Positions 25,140 through 37,320 of a stretch of 64,000 nt of DNA are shown here, one piece after another. Made by a program: the position numbers and the translations under genes. The first letter of the stretch is position 1. Each line of letters starts with the position of its first letter. The stretch is from Apostichopus japonicus. Its lineage: Eukaryota; Echinodermata; Holothuroidea; Aspidochirotida; Stichopodidae. Under the pieces are notes generated by a model, which was given only the letters and a program-made list of their open reading frames with translations, was not told where the DNA came from and searched no databases. The stretch lies in contig NC_092563.1 in assembly GCF_037975245.1 (NCBI RefSeq), positions 29,103,960 through 29,167,959 of the forward strand. The letters run 5' to 3'.

Positions 25140-28100
25140 ATGTTCAACCAAATGCCAGAAGTCCATGTTTGTTCAAGGGTAGGCTATATTCCTAAACTGC
25201 CTATCGTTAACGTTAGACTTAATCTTTAAACCATCCAAAAGGTAGACTATAGCATAGGCTAGGCCTAAACTGCAGCCTAGGCCCTAGATGGCATGGAGAC
25301 GTTCATAACGTACACAGTATTATCTGTTTTTGTATTGGCATGTGCAGCATATGTTGGGTGGTCATGGGTACCTGTGGGTGTAGGCTTAGGCCCACTCGAA
25401 ATTAAAGTGAACTGAACACAGTACTGGCAGTAGCCTAACTTCTCTAAGATAACCTATGTTAGGCGTTGGCTAACATAACAAGTAACATGTGATCATGTAG
25501 CCTAGGTGCTCCAGGTCAATTTATTATTGTCACATCCATTTAAGTGTTTGAACTAGAGTAGAATTCCTGTATGGGGCACTATACTCCTAGCCCAAGTGTA
25601 CCTTCCTCAATGAAAGGTTTTTCACTGACAAATGTGCTCTTGTCACATTCACAGTCACCATGGGCATACCACCGGTACTGTAGCTAAGCCATTTTGAGGG
25701 GCTGATCCATAAGATGCACCATGACTTTGACAAAGCAGAACCCTTCTGACAGTGTTATATACTGAAAAGATAATAACTTTACTGTCTACCAACATTTTCC
25801 CCCTCCCCTTGCCCCCCCATTGCTCATCCCTAACATCGTTTGTGGCAGGATTGATGTGAAGGTGCAGATATGATACATACAAACATGTTTAACTGTTGAT
25901 TTAAAGTTTTTCTGTAACTGTAAAAAAAAAAATCATAGTCTCTGTGACAATGGCATTACTTCCTTGGTATGTAAACATTTTTTAGGGTTTAGAATCTTCA
26001 GGAAAGCACTCTAGGGACTTGACTTTTTGTATCCTAAAATTATCATGCTTATTCAGATATAGTACTGATACTGTAAATTTTAGCTCTTCATTCTCCCAGA
26101 AGTTTTGTTCAAGAACATTAACAGAAAGTTTCCTTCTTTTCTGCAATGTTTATTACAAATAGTTGACAGATGAAAATGAACAGTTGATCAGAAAGTTGAG
26201 AAAGCTGAAGAAGAAGAACAATGTATTGGAAGAAGAACTGAGGGATATTAATGAAAAGTTAAAATTTGAAGAATTTGTCAAGCATCACACGTTGACAATC
26301 AGGTACAACAATGTTATCTTCTCTTCTCTCGCATATAACATTTAACAGTATTTAGAATCATTGTTTTAAATCCAGCTGTTAGAATAATAGTAATTAGAAG
26401 CATACCTTATTGATGTCAGTTACAACCAAGTGTTCACTCATTTCCATGATAAAACTTGACAGAACTACTGAAGAATTAAAAGAATTCAGAAATGACATAA
26501 CAACGTATATATGTACCTGTTAGTTTTATGTTGGCTCATCACATTGTCAAAGTTGAGTAGATGGTAATTTCTGTGCAATATTGAGAGTAGTATTGATCCA
26601 TATAATTAAATTGTCACCAATGCTGTTTTGTGTCACTTCTCATTTTAGTATTTACACTTGTTCTGTTAAACTGTCATTTGGAATCGAATGTAATGAATTT
26701 GTGTAAGCATGCTAATGTAGTAGCATCAACCTTAGCAGGGATGTAACAATGTATAAATCCCCACCCCCCCCCATACAAAAAATGGGGATTGGCGAGGGCG
26801 GCCCACTATTATTCTGACAGACAATACCAAAAATTCTTAGTGTATTGTACATAAACATGTAACTGTCAAAAATGATTCAATATTGTTTCAAATGTATAAC
26901 ACCTTTCTGTATATAATTACCCTCAATTTTACCAGAATTCCTCAAAGGGGGGGGGGGGGGACACCCCTCCACTCAGACTTATCATTGAAGCCTCCCGCCT
27001 GCCTTTCCCTTGTACACAAAGACTTTAATTATTTATAAATATTGAGAAGCAAAGCACAGTGCAAAGAAAAATATGATCGAATTGCACCTTTAGAATAACT
27101 CAAGAATTGATAGTATAAGATTAAACAGTTCCAAATAAGTTGAGTAAAATGTGCCATCTGTGAAATTTTGAAAACTGTCTTGTCTGTTAAATATCTGTCA
27201 ATAAATACATGTCCTTTAACCAATAACATTCAATCCCTACAGACCCAATTTCTGGACAGTGCTCAACAAGAGTTACCATAGATTATGCCAAGCATTATTT
27301 TAGTTGTTAGGTGTTTCTACATCCTGATAGTTTGTTAATGGAAATTTTAAGAACAGGCTCTGTGGGATGTTCCGAGATGTTGATTGGAAAGTGCTTTGAA
27401 TTGGATGAAAATCAGGATTTGAAGTTCCTTTGGGAATAGACTGCCATATTCTCTAGACAAAATTGGTTAAGTAATGTTGATGATGAATTAAGACATATTT
27501 TCTAATTTCCTGCAGTGTATGCACCCAGACTGATTTACCAGGATACAAACCACTTGTGATTAAATCCAAACAAGTCAGCAAACAACAAAAGCACACAGAT
27601 GAGCAAAAGAAGCAGATTGACAGGTAAAAGCCTCTCTGGATAGATGTGGGTGAGATGATTAAAGAGGGGGTGGGTGTGGGGGGGGGGGGGGGAAGAGGTA
27701 CCAGAGGGAGGTTGGATGGGCAGAGTTGTGCAGTGCTATGGAATTCAGGATAATTGCATTAAGAAACTAAAATAAGGTGACCAGACATTCCCAATATTCG
27801 AGGACAGTCCACAGATATCACGCCCTGTTCCAGGATGAAAAGTGTTCCCGGAAATGTACCTGTCATTTATTACTGTCCTGAGAATATCCTTGAATTTGAA
27901 AATCGGCCCTGAATAATTTTAATTTCACCTGTTGGGCCTTCCGTTCTCAAAAGCAACTTCAATGTAAACATCCATTGTTTACAATTACATTCACAACTCA
28001 CAGATAAAAGGCATCTCAGGTCACTGAATAATTTCATTGGCTGTCTTTCACATGGAAAATCTCTTTTGAACTTAGTAATATATAAGGAGACTGCTGGTTC

Positions 28101-30894
28101 TTTCGGTATTGTTCTTTTAATGTATTTTGGGCCTGATACACACTTGAGCGTTTGAACAGAATCTTTGAAACATAGCCAAAACACCCAGAGGTCCTCAAAC
28201 TTTAGCTCAAAACCCTTGTTGTGAAAATGAAAGATTGGGGGGGGGGGGGGGAGAGATCACCATCAACAGCATGTCCCTGTATGTATTGGAAAAATTATTG
28301 TCGCCCTCAACTGAATGCAATATTAATATAACCTAAAGTTGTTGTATTGAGTCATATTCCTACGGAAGCGTAGAAGGGACATTGCATTGACGAGTTACCA
28401 ACTTGACAAAACGACAATTATCTGCAAATTGACGAGTTGACGAGATGGTAACGTGACAAAATTCAGAAAATTGACGTTTTGACGAGATAACGGATCTCGT
28501 CAATGCATCAATTTTCTGCAAATTGACGAGTTGCACACTTACTACCATCTCGACAAGCTGACAAAATTCAGAAAATTGTCGTTTTGACGAGATATCGCAT
28601 CTCGTCAATGCATCAATTTTCTGCAAATTGACGAGTTGCACACTTACAACCATCTCGACAAGATGACAAAATTCAGAAAATTGACGTTTTGACGAGATAA
28701 CGGATCTCGTCAAAACGTCAATTTTCTGAATTTTGTCATCTTGTCGAGATGGTTGTAAGTGTGCAACTCGTCAATTTGCAGAAAATTGATGCATTGACGA
28801 GATCCGTTATCTCGTCAAAACGTCAATTTTCTGAATTTTGTCAGGTTACCATCTCGTCAACTCGTCAATTTGCAGATAATTGTCGTTTTGTCAAGTTGGT
28901 AACTCGTCAATGCAATGTCCCTTCTACGCTTCCGTATATTCCAGCAATTTTAAACATTGTAAAATTTATGATCACTTTTGTTTGATATATGCATGAATTT
29001 TCTTTCTCCCCGTAATGCATTTTTTGTCACCAGCTTGCTTAAAATGCACAAAAACCTGATGAAGAAATATCAAAAGGAGTTAAAGCACAATGCCAAACAC
29101 CTTGAAACGATAGCAGGTTTGAATGTAAGTATATCAGGCCTAGAATTTTACACTATTAGCCATGTGCCAATACATGCCAGTGCTTAACAGAATCTATTAG
29201 GTAAAATCAAGTTCTCACCTCGCATTTTACTGGATTACAGCACATATCAGTTACAGTACAGGCTTATGAGAGCAGCCCAATATTAGCTGATAGTAATTGA
29301 GAAGGAAAAACACACACACTTGCCATACCTCATATCAGTACAGCTGTAAGACTTGTTTCTCTTTGTGGTTTGAAACCGAAATTTCTCTAATATTAATTAC
29401 CAAATATTCAGCTATGTTCTTCTCACCTGTTTTCAACACAAGTTAAGAGTGCAAGAGCTTGAGACTCAACTGACCAACTCAAAGCAGAAAGTTGATTATT
29501 TAGAAAGAAATCGTCCTCTGACCACTCCATCCTCCTCTCAGAGGAAGATGAGGAGGACACCAAGAACTCAACGAAGGAGGAGAACTTCATCGACTCAAGA
29601 TGACGCTGAAGGTAAAGCAACCTAGTTACTACGGCTACAAAACACGGATTCTAACGTTTCCTCCCCGTTTTTCAATGACATTTTGCAGATGTAACTGAAG
29701 AAGGGTGAATTTTTTGGGAAATAATTTGTGCTGAAAGTATTTATGTAGTTTTGAGGTTTATGAAGACTGCTTTCCACAAAATGGTTAGTCCTGTGTACAA
29801 AACCTAAAATACATATTTGTCTTTGTGTGATTTTGTGTTGCTATGGGATACCAGTTAAGTTATTCCCTTTTAGTGGTGTTCAGGTGGTGATAAGGGCATG
29901 TTGTGAGAGTAACTTTTGCCTTTCATCTAATGGAGATTTTTTTCTTTTAGTAGGGTGGGGGGGGGGAGTGTGGAGGTGTCTTGCTGTAAGCTTTTTAATT
30001 TTAGCCAGTTTAGTTTAAAATTCATGGACCAAATCTGGCACCATTTTTGTTTTGTCCTCTTCACACCAGATTCTAGTAAATGTATTGTGGCTAGCTGAAC
30101 TAGTAATTTATAGTAAATATATACAATGACAAAATAGTTCAAATAATGGTGTCATTCATTACAAAGGGAAAATAAGGTTTGAAACATTTATACTTTAGAT
30201 CTGAGGTCAGAGGTGAACCAACTACGACAAGAAAAAGAAAGGTTAGCCAAGGACAGAAAATTACTGAAGAAAGAACTTGGAGCTTTAGATGACGTAAGTT
30301 GAATTCAGCCTGCAATGCAAGCAACGTTAGAAGTGTTTTTTCCTTTTGTGCTATACACTAAATAACTAGTGCATTTTGCATCATACTTTTATGGTTGTTA
30401 CATATTGCTTGTCATTCACTACTTCAAATACTGAGGTTCTATGAACAAGAAATACTGTTTGGCTGGTTTGCATAACACACTTCATTATCCCTGCTGCTTG
30501 TCTACATATGTCATTCACATTTGAAGCTTACGGTAAAACTCTACAGTATAATATTTCATAAATCTTCAGGTGTGTCGCAGGCATTTAAGGTAAATACTTT
30601 GAACAACACATTAGTTATCATTAGCTGAATTGATGGCATGGGTACTGCCTTCCAATCCCCCCACCTCCCCACCCCCCATCTTGAATATGACATTTTATAT
30701 GTATCTCTCATATTTTTCCTTCTTTGGAGAAGGATTTCTTTGAAGAGCTCGAAGACTTGAAGTTTGCTCTTCAGCAGTCGGCGAAACTCAATAAGGAATA
30801 TCAAAGGACTCTGGAGAAACTCTCTCAACGGTTTGGATTTCCGCTGCCGGATATTAAAGCCCAACACTCTGAAAGGAGAAGCAGCAAGAGGTAG
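25140..30894 (+). CDS. Short coiled-coil protein with CEP290-like C-terminus (7 exons)
   Basis: Exons: 25140-25178 (first, least certain), 26163-26302, 27516-27623, 29034-29124, 29443-29611, 30199-30293, 30733-30894. Phases agree; the joined frame is 267 codons plus stop. Exon 2 onward is charged heptad-like coiled coil (LTDENEQLIRKLRKLKKK..., SLLKMHKNLMKKYQKELKH, LRVQELETQLTNSKQK), interrupted by a Ser/Thr/Arg-rich linker (RPLTTPSSSQRKMRRTPRTQ, about 150-180). The last exons read LKKELGALDD then FFEELEDLKF...LEKLSQRFGF, closely resembling the extreme C-terminus of CEP290 (SALDPSFFEEIEDLKY...KLSEQLG, recalled). Full CEP290 is about ten times longer; here the upstream neighbour is a complete divergent gene 218 bp away, so a long N-terminal part is unlikely to be attached. 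It may be an independent paralogue or a split gene. CEP290 acts at the ciliary transition zone and centrosome; that role for this protein is inference. Confidence 0.75.
28354..28942. mobile_element. 575-bp palindromic fold-back/MITE with ATATTCC duplication
   Basis: Element 28361-28935 begins TACGGAAGCGTAGAAGGGAC and ends in the reverse complement GTCCCTTCTACGCTTCCGT; directly outside both ends is ATATTCC (28354-28360 and 28936-28942), a 7-bp target-site duplication. The two halves are near-perfect inverted repeats centred near 28703 (GACGAGAT AACGG ATCTCGTC). The left half holds one additional 106-bp unit (starts at 28493 and 28599), so the arms differ in length. The words TTGACGAG and CTCGTCAA recur throughout. 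No transposase; non-autonomous. It lies in the intron 27624-29033 of the CEP290-tail-like gene, and its open frames on both strands are by-products. Confidence 0.93.
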
Positions 30895-32739
30895 CATTGA
30901 ACTTGGCCAAATTTCCGGCGACCTAATTGTCATTGGACAATTTGTGACACACTATTTATCAAGAACCGGAGGACGAATACCATTAATGTTTCATCGTCTT
31001 TATTATATGGAAAATTGAATGACAGACATTGACAAATTTATTAAGATGCCAGAGTTATTCCTCACTGCCCATCTAAATGATGTGTTCCTAAATATAAATA
31101 TGGTTGTTATTACTATTTTTTTATATATTTTTTTTATTGCCAGGTAAACCCTTTGTTGATGGTCTAAACTTTGTGCTCAGAAAATGTTCTTCAAATTTTT
31201 GCTTTCCTTTTTACAAATTTCCTGTTTTCTCAGTAAAATATGGTATATTTGGAAATTTTGCTTTGTCATCACTCTTCTCGAGACTTCCACAGATTCATAT
31301 ATCATCTACCAATAACTTGTACTTTGGAGAAATAACTTATACTTTGTAAGGAAAGGGAAGACATTTTCACCTCATCAAATTCTAAAAATAAATTTATATC
31401 TTTGCTCCGTCTCTAAAGAAGCATCTGTTTAAGAAAAAGAAAAAATCCCTTTTCATGAATCGTGTATTGCATTGGTATGTCAGCATGGTTGCTTAGCATC
31501 GTTATCATGTGTATGATGTTCAGTATTCCCACCAATTTACATAGTGCTAAACATTACTAGATGCTCTGAGATTGGTAAAAGTATAATATGGAAGCAAAAC
31601 TGTTTGATGAAGCTTGAACGTGAGTGACCATTATTTGACCTTCTAGCATATTCTGGAACATTTGCTGATGTTATATAATCTCAATATTGCTCAATTACCA
31701 GCATATTAGCCCAAAAAGGAAAAAAAAACATATTCTTATCCTAGCCTTCATCCTTTTTTGGTCCAAAAATAGAGAAGAAAAAAAAACCTCCACCTTCCTT
31801 GTTTGACAAAGTTCAGACAAGAAACATATTTTTTTTTTGCACATGGCCTTACATGTATGACTGTGGTATATAAAATTATTACCCACAACACTAAACTTGT
31901 TCAACAAATGGTTGAAAGTAACTGTAACTTATCAATTATTTGCTTAATAATTATTTACTAGCTTTAACTAATCATTTTGTAAAACTGATTTTTATTTTCC
32001 CGATATATGAAGTATTGCTGTGTAGATGTGTGTGTCAGTATGGGATAACTTCAGGATAAGAATATATTACTTTGAGTGTTTTTCATCTATTTATTTCTTT
32101 TTCTCAAGTTTTCACTATAAAAATATGAAATCTTTTCATCTCTGTATCTACCGAGTATCGCCAAAATCCATTCATTATTTGCCATATTTTGACATATCTT
32201 TCAAATGTGCACAAATTCACATACCCATCGCCCAAATATGGTTATGGGCATGTGATTGTAATATTGTTATGTTTTACCATATTATATATTTATTGTTAGC
32301 TACTGTATTATCTGAAGTGATATTTTTATAATAAATAATAAAGAAATCAGACTTTCACCGATATTTTTTTCTTTATATAGCAAAAGTATGCCTCTTTCAA
32401 TATCAATAAACGTTCAGTAAAAGAGGATAAGTTAAATACATGGGATCAAAAGAAAATTAAAATTCCATATCTTTTATCTGTCATAATTTCTTTCAGCATG
32501 AATTCTGCGTCAGGTTATTGCTATGTAGGTGTTCTTTCTTGAACAAGAGTGCTGTAACACCATGAAATCCTTCCGTTATTTTATGTGCAAAAATGTTTCC
32601 ACATTAATAAAGCTCCCAGTAGCTTTATGGTGGGAGCTACTCTTTGATATTAAATTTGAGTTAACAGAGTGGTAATGTTATACAAATATGGCTTGTGTGT
32701 GTGAGCGGTAAGCATACAACCAAAATAACATGGGAAATT
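30895..32739. other. 3' UTR/flank of the CEP290-tail-like gene, no other gene
   Basis: AT-rich non-coding sequence. AATAAA signals occur near 31386 and in the cluster near 32331-32342; the true 3' end is unknown. A partial palindrome (AGCTCCCA 32611-32618 with TGGGAGCT 32631-32638) resembles the CAGGGAG hairpins seen elsewhere. Confidence 0.5.
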
Positions 32740-32900
32740 AAATGAAGTGTAGTTGCCTCATTATGCATAGATGAACCTTAGTTTGGTGGAGATCAAAGGT
32801 CAGTAGGGGTCAAAATATGAAAACTGTTTAACACAATAACCGAATAATGGCATTCAACTGAATGGATCTCATACTTTGTATTTGCTCATATTATTTGGAA
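32740..32900. repeat. Copy of the TGACCT-type dispersed repeat (reverse phase)
   Basis: The phrase GGAGATCAAAGGTCAGTAGGGGTCAAA, followed by a block on 'catactttgtat', matches blocks of the copies near 4.7-4.9 and 45.4-45.8 kb. A second CT-rich tract (32950-33110) follows. Confidence 0.5.
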
Positions 32901-33198
32901 TAATTGCCTTATTTTAAGGACCCTTCACATGTCCATAGCCAGGCCAGGGTACAGATACACTCTCCCCCTGCCCTCACCCCCATGCAAACTACTGTGCCCT
33001 CCCCCATCTTCTGTGCAACCACCATGTGTATAAAGCTTCACAAGTTACAGGAAAAGATTATTGTGCCCCTCCTTAAATGTTTGGTGCCCACCCCCCCCCA
33101 CCCCAACTCATGTTCTTTCTCATGTTTTGTGAATCTGCGAAAAGAAAGTAACATATTTTGTGTTCATATCAGGACGATTCTAACCCATTGTTATTTAG

Positions 33199-33299
33199 GC
33201 CGACGGTCCGCAATTCAACGATTTGGTCGGAAAGGAATCTCGATGGGTCTCGAGATCGTTTCAGAAACCGCGGAAAATGTCAACTTATCTGAAGTTAAG
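33199..33299 (+). other. Possible orphan exon upstream of DAD1
   Basis: After GTTATTTAG an open stretch runs to AAG|GTATAGG. It reads RRSAIQRFGRKGISMGLE and on, a protein-like composition with higher GC than its flanks. No partner exon or family was recognised, so it could be a 5' exon of a longer transcript, a relic, or chance. Confidence 0.15.
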
Positions 33300-33745
33300 G
33301 TATAGGGTCCTTGATGGGGACTTGAGTGTCCCTCCTGATCCTTTTTTTCTACTAAACTAAACTAAGGTATCATAACAAGTTTAACACAGTGCCCCTGTGT
33401 GCCAGTCTCAGGGATCATCAACCCAAGATCGACTAACTTTCAGCAAAGAAACAGCCAACCATCGCATAAGCAACATCAATCCAGTGGCATTTTTCATGGA
33501 AGGGAGTGGGGTGATGATCGATGGGTCGTGACCAAAAATTAAAAACTTGGCGGGGTCGTGCGTACTGCCGATTAAGGACATGCAATCCAACGCTTCTTGC
33601 TTATCGACTAGTATATTACAACTATACACCCAACAGGGAATTTACCTATTCTTCCCAGAATGCCCTGTAACTTCCTTTGACACGCAAGCGTAACTCTGCA
33701 ACAGCACACCTCCTCGAAAGCAACCGAAAATTCCCTTTCTTCACG

Positions 33746-35148
33746 ATGTCGGCCAATATAGTTACCGTTTTGAGGAAATTTTATGATGAGTACACAACGA
33801 AGACTCCGAGGAAGCTAAAAATAATTGATGCTTACCTTGCTTATATCATGTTTACAGGGATTATTCAGTTCGTATACTGTGCTCTCGTAGGAACCTTCCC
33901 CTTCAATTCGTTTCTGTCGGGTTTCATCTCATGTGTTGGTTCTTTTATTCTTGGTGGTAAGAAAATTACCTCTGCCTCTATACTTTTCCGTAGCTATTAA
34001 CTGATAATTAGTTGTTCTTTCGTAATGTATAAGTTTTAAGTATACAGTTCAATTGCATGGTGTAGAAATGTGTTTTACTTATTTTAGTCATGGGAGCCTA
34101 GGGCCAATGTTGTATAAGCCTAATAATACTGTGGTAGCAGTTGTGCGAAAAACAGGCTAACTGCGCACAAAAACGCTTTCAACAGTGATGTGATCTATGT
34201 ACGTTTGGGACTTAGGTGCACCGGTTATAATTATGAATGAAATGTATGGGTTACGTACATTATAACTTCATAGCAAATTTTCTTGAGGGTGTTAATTGTT
34301 CTTTTCAGTTTTAGGGCCTAACTTTAGGCTTCAATTTGTTATATAAGTAACAGCTAATGCTTCATTTGTGTCACAGTTAACACTAACAGACAGCTTTTTT
34401 TCCACTCATACGGTATCAGATTACCAAGCACATACATATGCATAAAATTGATAAATTTCAAAAGAACAAAGCTACTGTATACACTTCATACTCAGATTAT
34501 GGAATCATAGAGTTTGGCTGTGAGCAAGCAACTTATGCACAGTAACTTTGATCACTTTTTGTTTTAGCTATCCTTAGGGCTTCAAAGCCTTCATTTGCTC
34601 ATTTGAGACCTAATATATATGTGACCGTTGTGGCTGAACAGTGATTTAAATCAAGCCTGCTCTTTGCAATGCGCATTCAAAAGCAGGCCATGTAAATGTT
34701 CTACCCATTCCTGCTCACTAGACTGACACTTAAAGCCCTCATCCAAGTGACAAGGGTGTACCTCAAGCAGGCTGGTTGTTTACAGTGTGCTTTCATTCCC
34801 ACAGTGACATCTTCAGGAAAATTGGCTGTCACCATTTCTATATTTTCTGTGACAAATTAGACATGAAATGAACAATGCATGAATTGACTTGGTTCTCATT
34901 ATATCATAGCCATGCAAGCTTTAAAAGTGCTTGCTGTCTCCTCTCCTACTATCAGCCCATTTGTCTCTGTATTTTCTTCTGTTTACAAATTCTTTGCGTT
35001 TCTTCTTTCTTTCACAGTGTGCCTCAGACTGCAAGTCAATCCTGCAAATAAATCCGGTTTCCATGGTGTTTCCAACGAGCGAGCGTTTGCAGACTTCATA
35101 TTCGCTAGTATCATTCTTCATTTGGTGGTCATGAATTTTATTGGATAG
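33746..35148 (+). CDS. dad1: DAD1, oligosaccharyltransferase subunit (2 exons, complete)
   Basis: Exons 33746-33956 and 35018-35148; phase 1 junction G|TG making a valine. The protein is 113 residues, identical in length to vertebrate DAD1. Diagnostic blocks: [19 protein letters not shown] (27-45, first membrane helix), [20 protein letters not shown] (48-67, second helix and the near-invariant stretch), [15 protein letters not shown], and [20 protein letters not shown] to the C-terminal glycine (third helix). DAD1 (yeast Ost2) is an integral ER-membrane subunit of the oligosaccharyltransferase that transfers the dolichol-linked glycan to asparagines of nascent proteins, and its loss causes apoptosis in vertebrate cells (established). 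The Met at 33746 ([12 protein letters not shown]) aligns with the family start; an in-frame Met at 33677 would add an unconserved extension. Confidence 0.97.
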
Positions 35149-37320
35149 AAGGAAAAAGCAGGTGAGTGCTACAAAAGGGACAGATTACTCAAGCCCTATT
35201 CACAATAGGGTGAAAGAGTGGGATGAGGTGAGGTGAGGGTGAAGGATCAGAATGAATGAATGGGATCAGTTGTGGGGAGTCTGAAGTGGTGGGATTAGTT
35301 AGGGAGAGGGAAAAGAGATGGAATGAGTCGTGTGGAGTTGTAAAGGGCGTTCAGATATCATGTTGGTGACTGAAAGGTTATCTGATGTCCACATTTTAGC
35401 GACAACCACATATATGTGTTTGCCACTTTCCCTTCACTGAACCACCCCTCATGCTTCTTTGTTCATACTTGTATCGGAAGCAGGACACTTCGCCCAACTG
35501 CCATTTCGCCCAACCTTACCATTTCTCCCAACCAGCCTGGTCATTTCGCCCAACCAGCCTGGTCATTTCGCCCAACCAGCCTGGTCATTTCGCCCAACCA
35601 GCCTGGTCATTTCGCCCAACCAGCCTGGTCATTTCGCCCAACCAGTCTGGTCATTTCGCCCAACCTTGTTTAAATATGATATTTCAAAAGGAAACGTTCG
35701 GGAATTGTTAACGTTACAGGATACGAACCGAATATTAAGGAAACTTGAGGATTGATCAGTGTGTTAGGGGTTAGGTTTGATAGTAAACGTTCGAATATTA
35801 AGGAATATTAAGGAAACTTGAAGTCCTTTACTTTGTATAACTTTAGTAAGGAAACGTTCGGGAATTTTTAACGTTACAGGATACGAACCGAATATTAAGG
35901 AATCTTGAGGATGGATCAGTGTTTTAGGGGTTAGGTTTGATAGGTTTGATATAGTAAACGTTCGGGAATTGTTAACGTTACGGGATACGAACCGAGTATT
36001 AAGGAAACTTGAAGTCGTGGTTAAATTGATTACATATGTGATTACATATGTGGTTACATTGATAAAGTGGTTACATTGATTAAATATAGTAATTCAATAT
36101 TACGGACGGGTTTTATATTTATTTTTTTTTCAATTTAATAAGGAAACGTTCGGGAATTGTTAGTCAGTAGAATGGATCAGTGTTTTAGGGGTTAGGTTTG
36201 ATAGGTTTTATGAAGACCGATTCCCCTGTGTTTGTATAATAATATAACTTCCATTGTATGCGTAAACGCCTAAAGTAGTGTAATCCTCCCATTATACCCG
36301 AAATAACTGCTCAGACTCCGATCGATATCGAGCGGACCTCACTTTTTTTATTTACCTATTACAAAGTAACCTAACCCAAAATAAATCAAATTGAACTAGT
36401 GGAATAGAAAAAGTAATATTATTCTGACTGAATATTAGTGAAAATAAGGTTGGGCGAAATGACCAACACAGTTGGGCGAAATGACCATGCTGGTTGGGCG
36501 AAATGACTATGATGGTTGGGCGAAATGACCATGCTGGTTGGGCGAAATGACCTGGCTGGTTGGGCGAAATGACCAGGCTGGTTGGGCGAAATGGCAGTTG
36601 GGCGAAATGGTTGTTGGGCGAAGTGACTAGAAAGCCTTGTATCATCTTTCTTCTCAATCTTGATTCAATACAAGAATTACAGAAATCAAAGTAATTATTT
36701 GTGTATAGTTTGAAAGATTCCATAAACAGGATAACATTAAACCGGAGTGACCATTGTATGACTCTCTGGCGTATCTGAGGACAATAATTGCTGATGTCTC
36801 ATAGGTGCTAGTCAGTATTGAAATGGTATGTTGCATGAACAATAATAAGCACTTGCCTGCTGCCTAATACAGTTATACTTGAGTTAACAGTATAGTACTG
36901 TAGGTAGACTTGTTTGGATACAGAATAACAGTAAAAAAGTCAAAACATAAATTTAGTATAAATGAAACCTTTTCTGTATTGAAAGAAGCTATTAATAACT
37001 CGCTTTATATAAGTATCCAGTTATTGTTTATGGATTGGTAATGGTTATTGTGCAATGTTTCTCCGCCAATGCAACAGTGCATTGGTCTTCTGGTACTCAT
37101 TTACATACTAGCCTTCCTCAATTGTTTCTTTTTACAGGTCGTAAATCTTTCTTTGGAAACCACACCACAACCAGCTTCTGAGATGGCAGGTTTCTGGCTG
37201 GAAGAATCTGCGGGGAAATGTTCGGTGGAGCGGCAGTACTGACAGAAATTAATTAATAAGTAAATCTCACCGCCACAAAAGATGGGAAAACAAGATAGGG
37301 TATTAAATTTGTAGCAATGC
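35149..37320 (+). other. DAD1 3' UTR with an apparent intron (35162-37137)
   Basis: Thirteen bases after the DAD1 stop is a strong donor, AAAGCAG|GTGAGTG (exon end 35161). A strong acceptor TTTCTTTTTACAG|GTC ends at 37137, followed by about 170 bp and an ATTAAA signal at 37302-37307. Splicing would remove the 1.16-kb fold-back element. Because the stop is 13 nt before the junction, the arrangement would not be expected to trigger nonsense-mediated decay. The splice is inferred only. Confidence 0.5.
35468..36643. mobile_element. 1.16-kb fold-back element with 22-bp repeat arms (TU-like)
   Basis: Left arm 35486-35665 is a tandem array of 22-bp units (CAACCAGCCTGGTCATTTCGCC); right arm 36447-36625 carries the same unit in inverted orientation. 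Both arms end outward in CACTTCGCCCAAC. Exactly 10 bp beyond each arm tip lies CTTGTATC (35468-35475 and 36636-36643), consistent with an 8-bp target-site duplication and terminal 10 bp that differ between ends. The core (35670-36440) contains diverged direct repeats of a GAAACGTTCGGGAATTGTTA block (near 35691, 35850, 35955, 36143) and GGGGTTAGGTTTGATAG. Inverted arms made of short tandem repeats with an 8-bp duplication are the design of sea-urchin TU fold-back elements. No transposase. Confidence 0.88.

Noticed and set aside
28360-28985. 117- and 78-codon frames on opposite strands with identical peptides
   Set aside because: They are by-products of the palindromic transposon; identical peptides on both strands are what an inverted repeat produces.
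35416-35755. Three overlapping frames of 85-98 codons rich in ISPNQPG/HFAQPAW repeats
   Set aside because: They are the left arm of the fold-back element; the 22-bp unit rotates through all three frames.
36352-36723. 123-codon minus-strand frame with the same repeats
   Set aside because: It is the right arm of the fold-back element.
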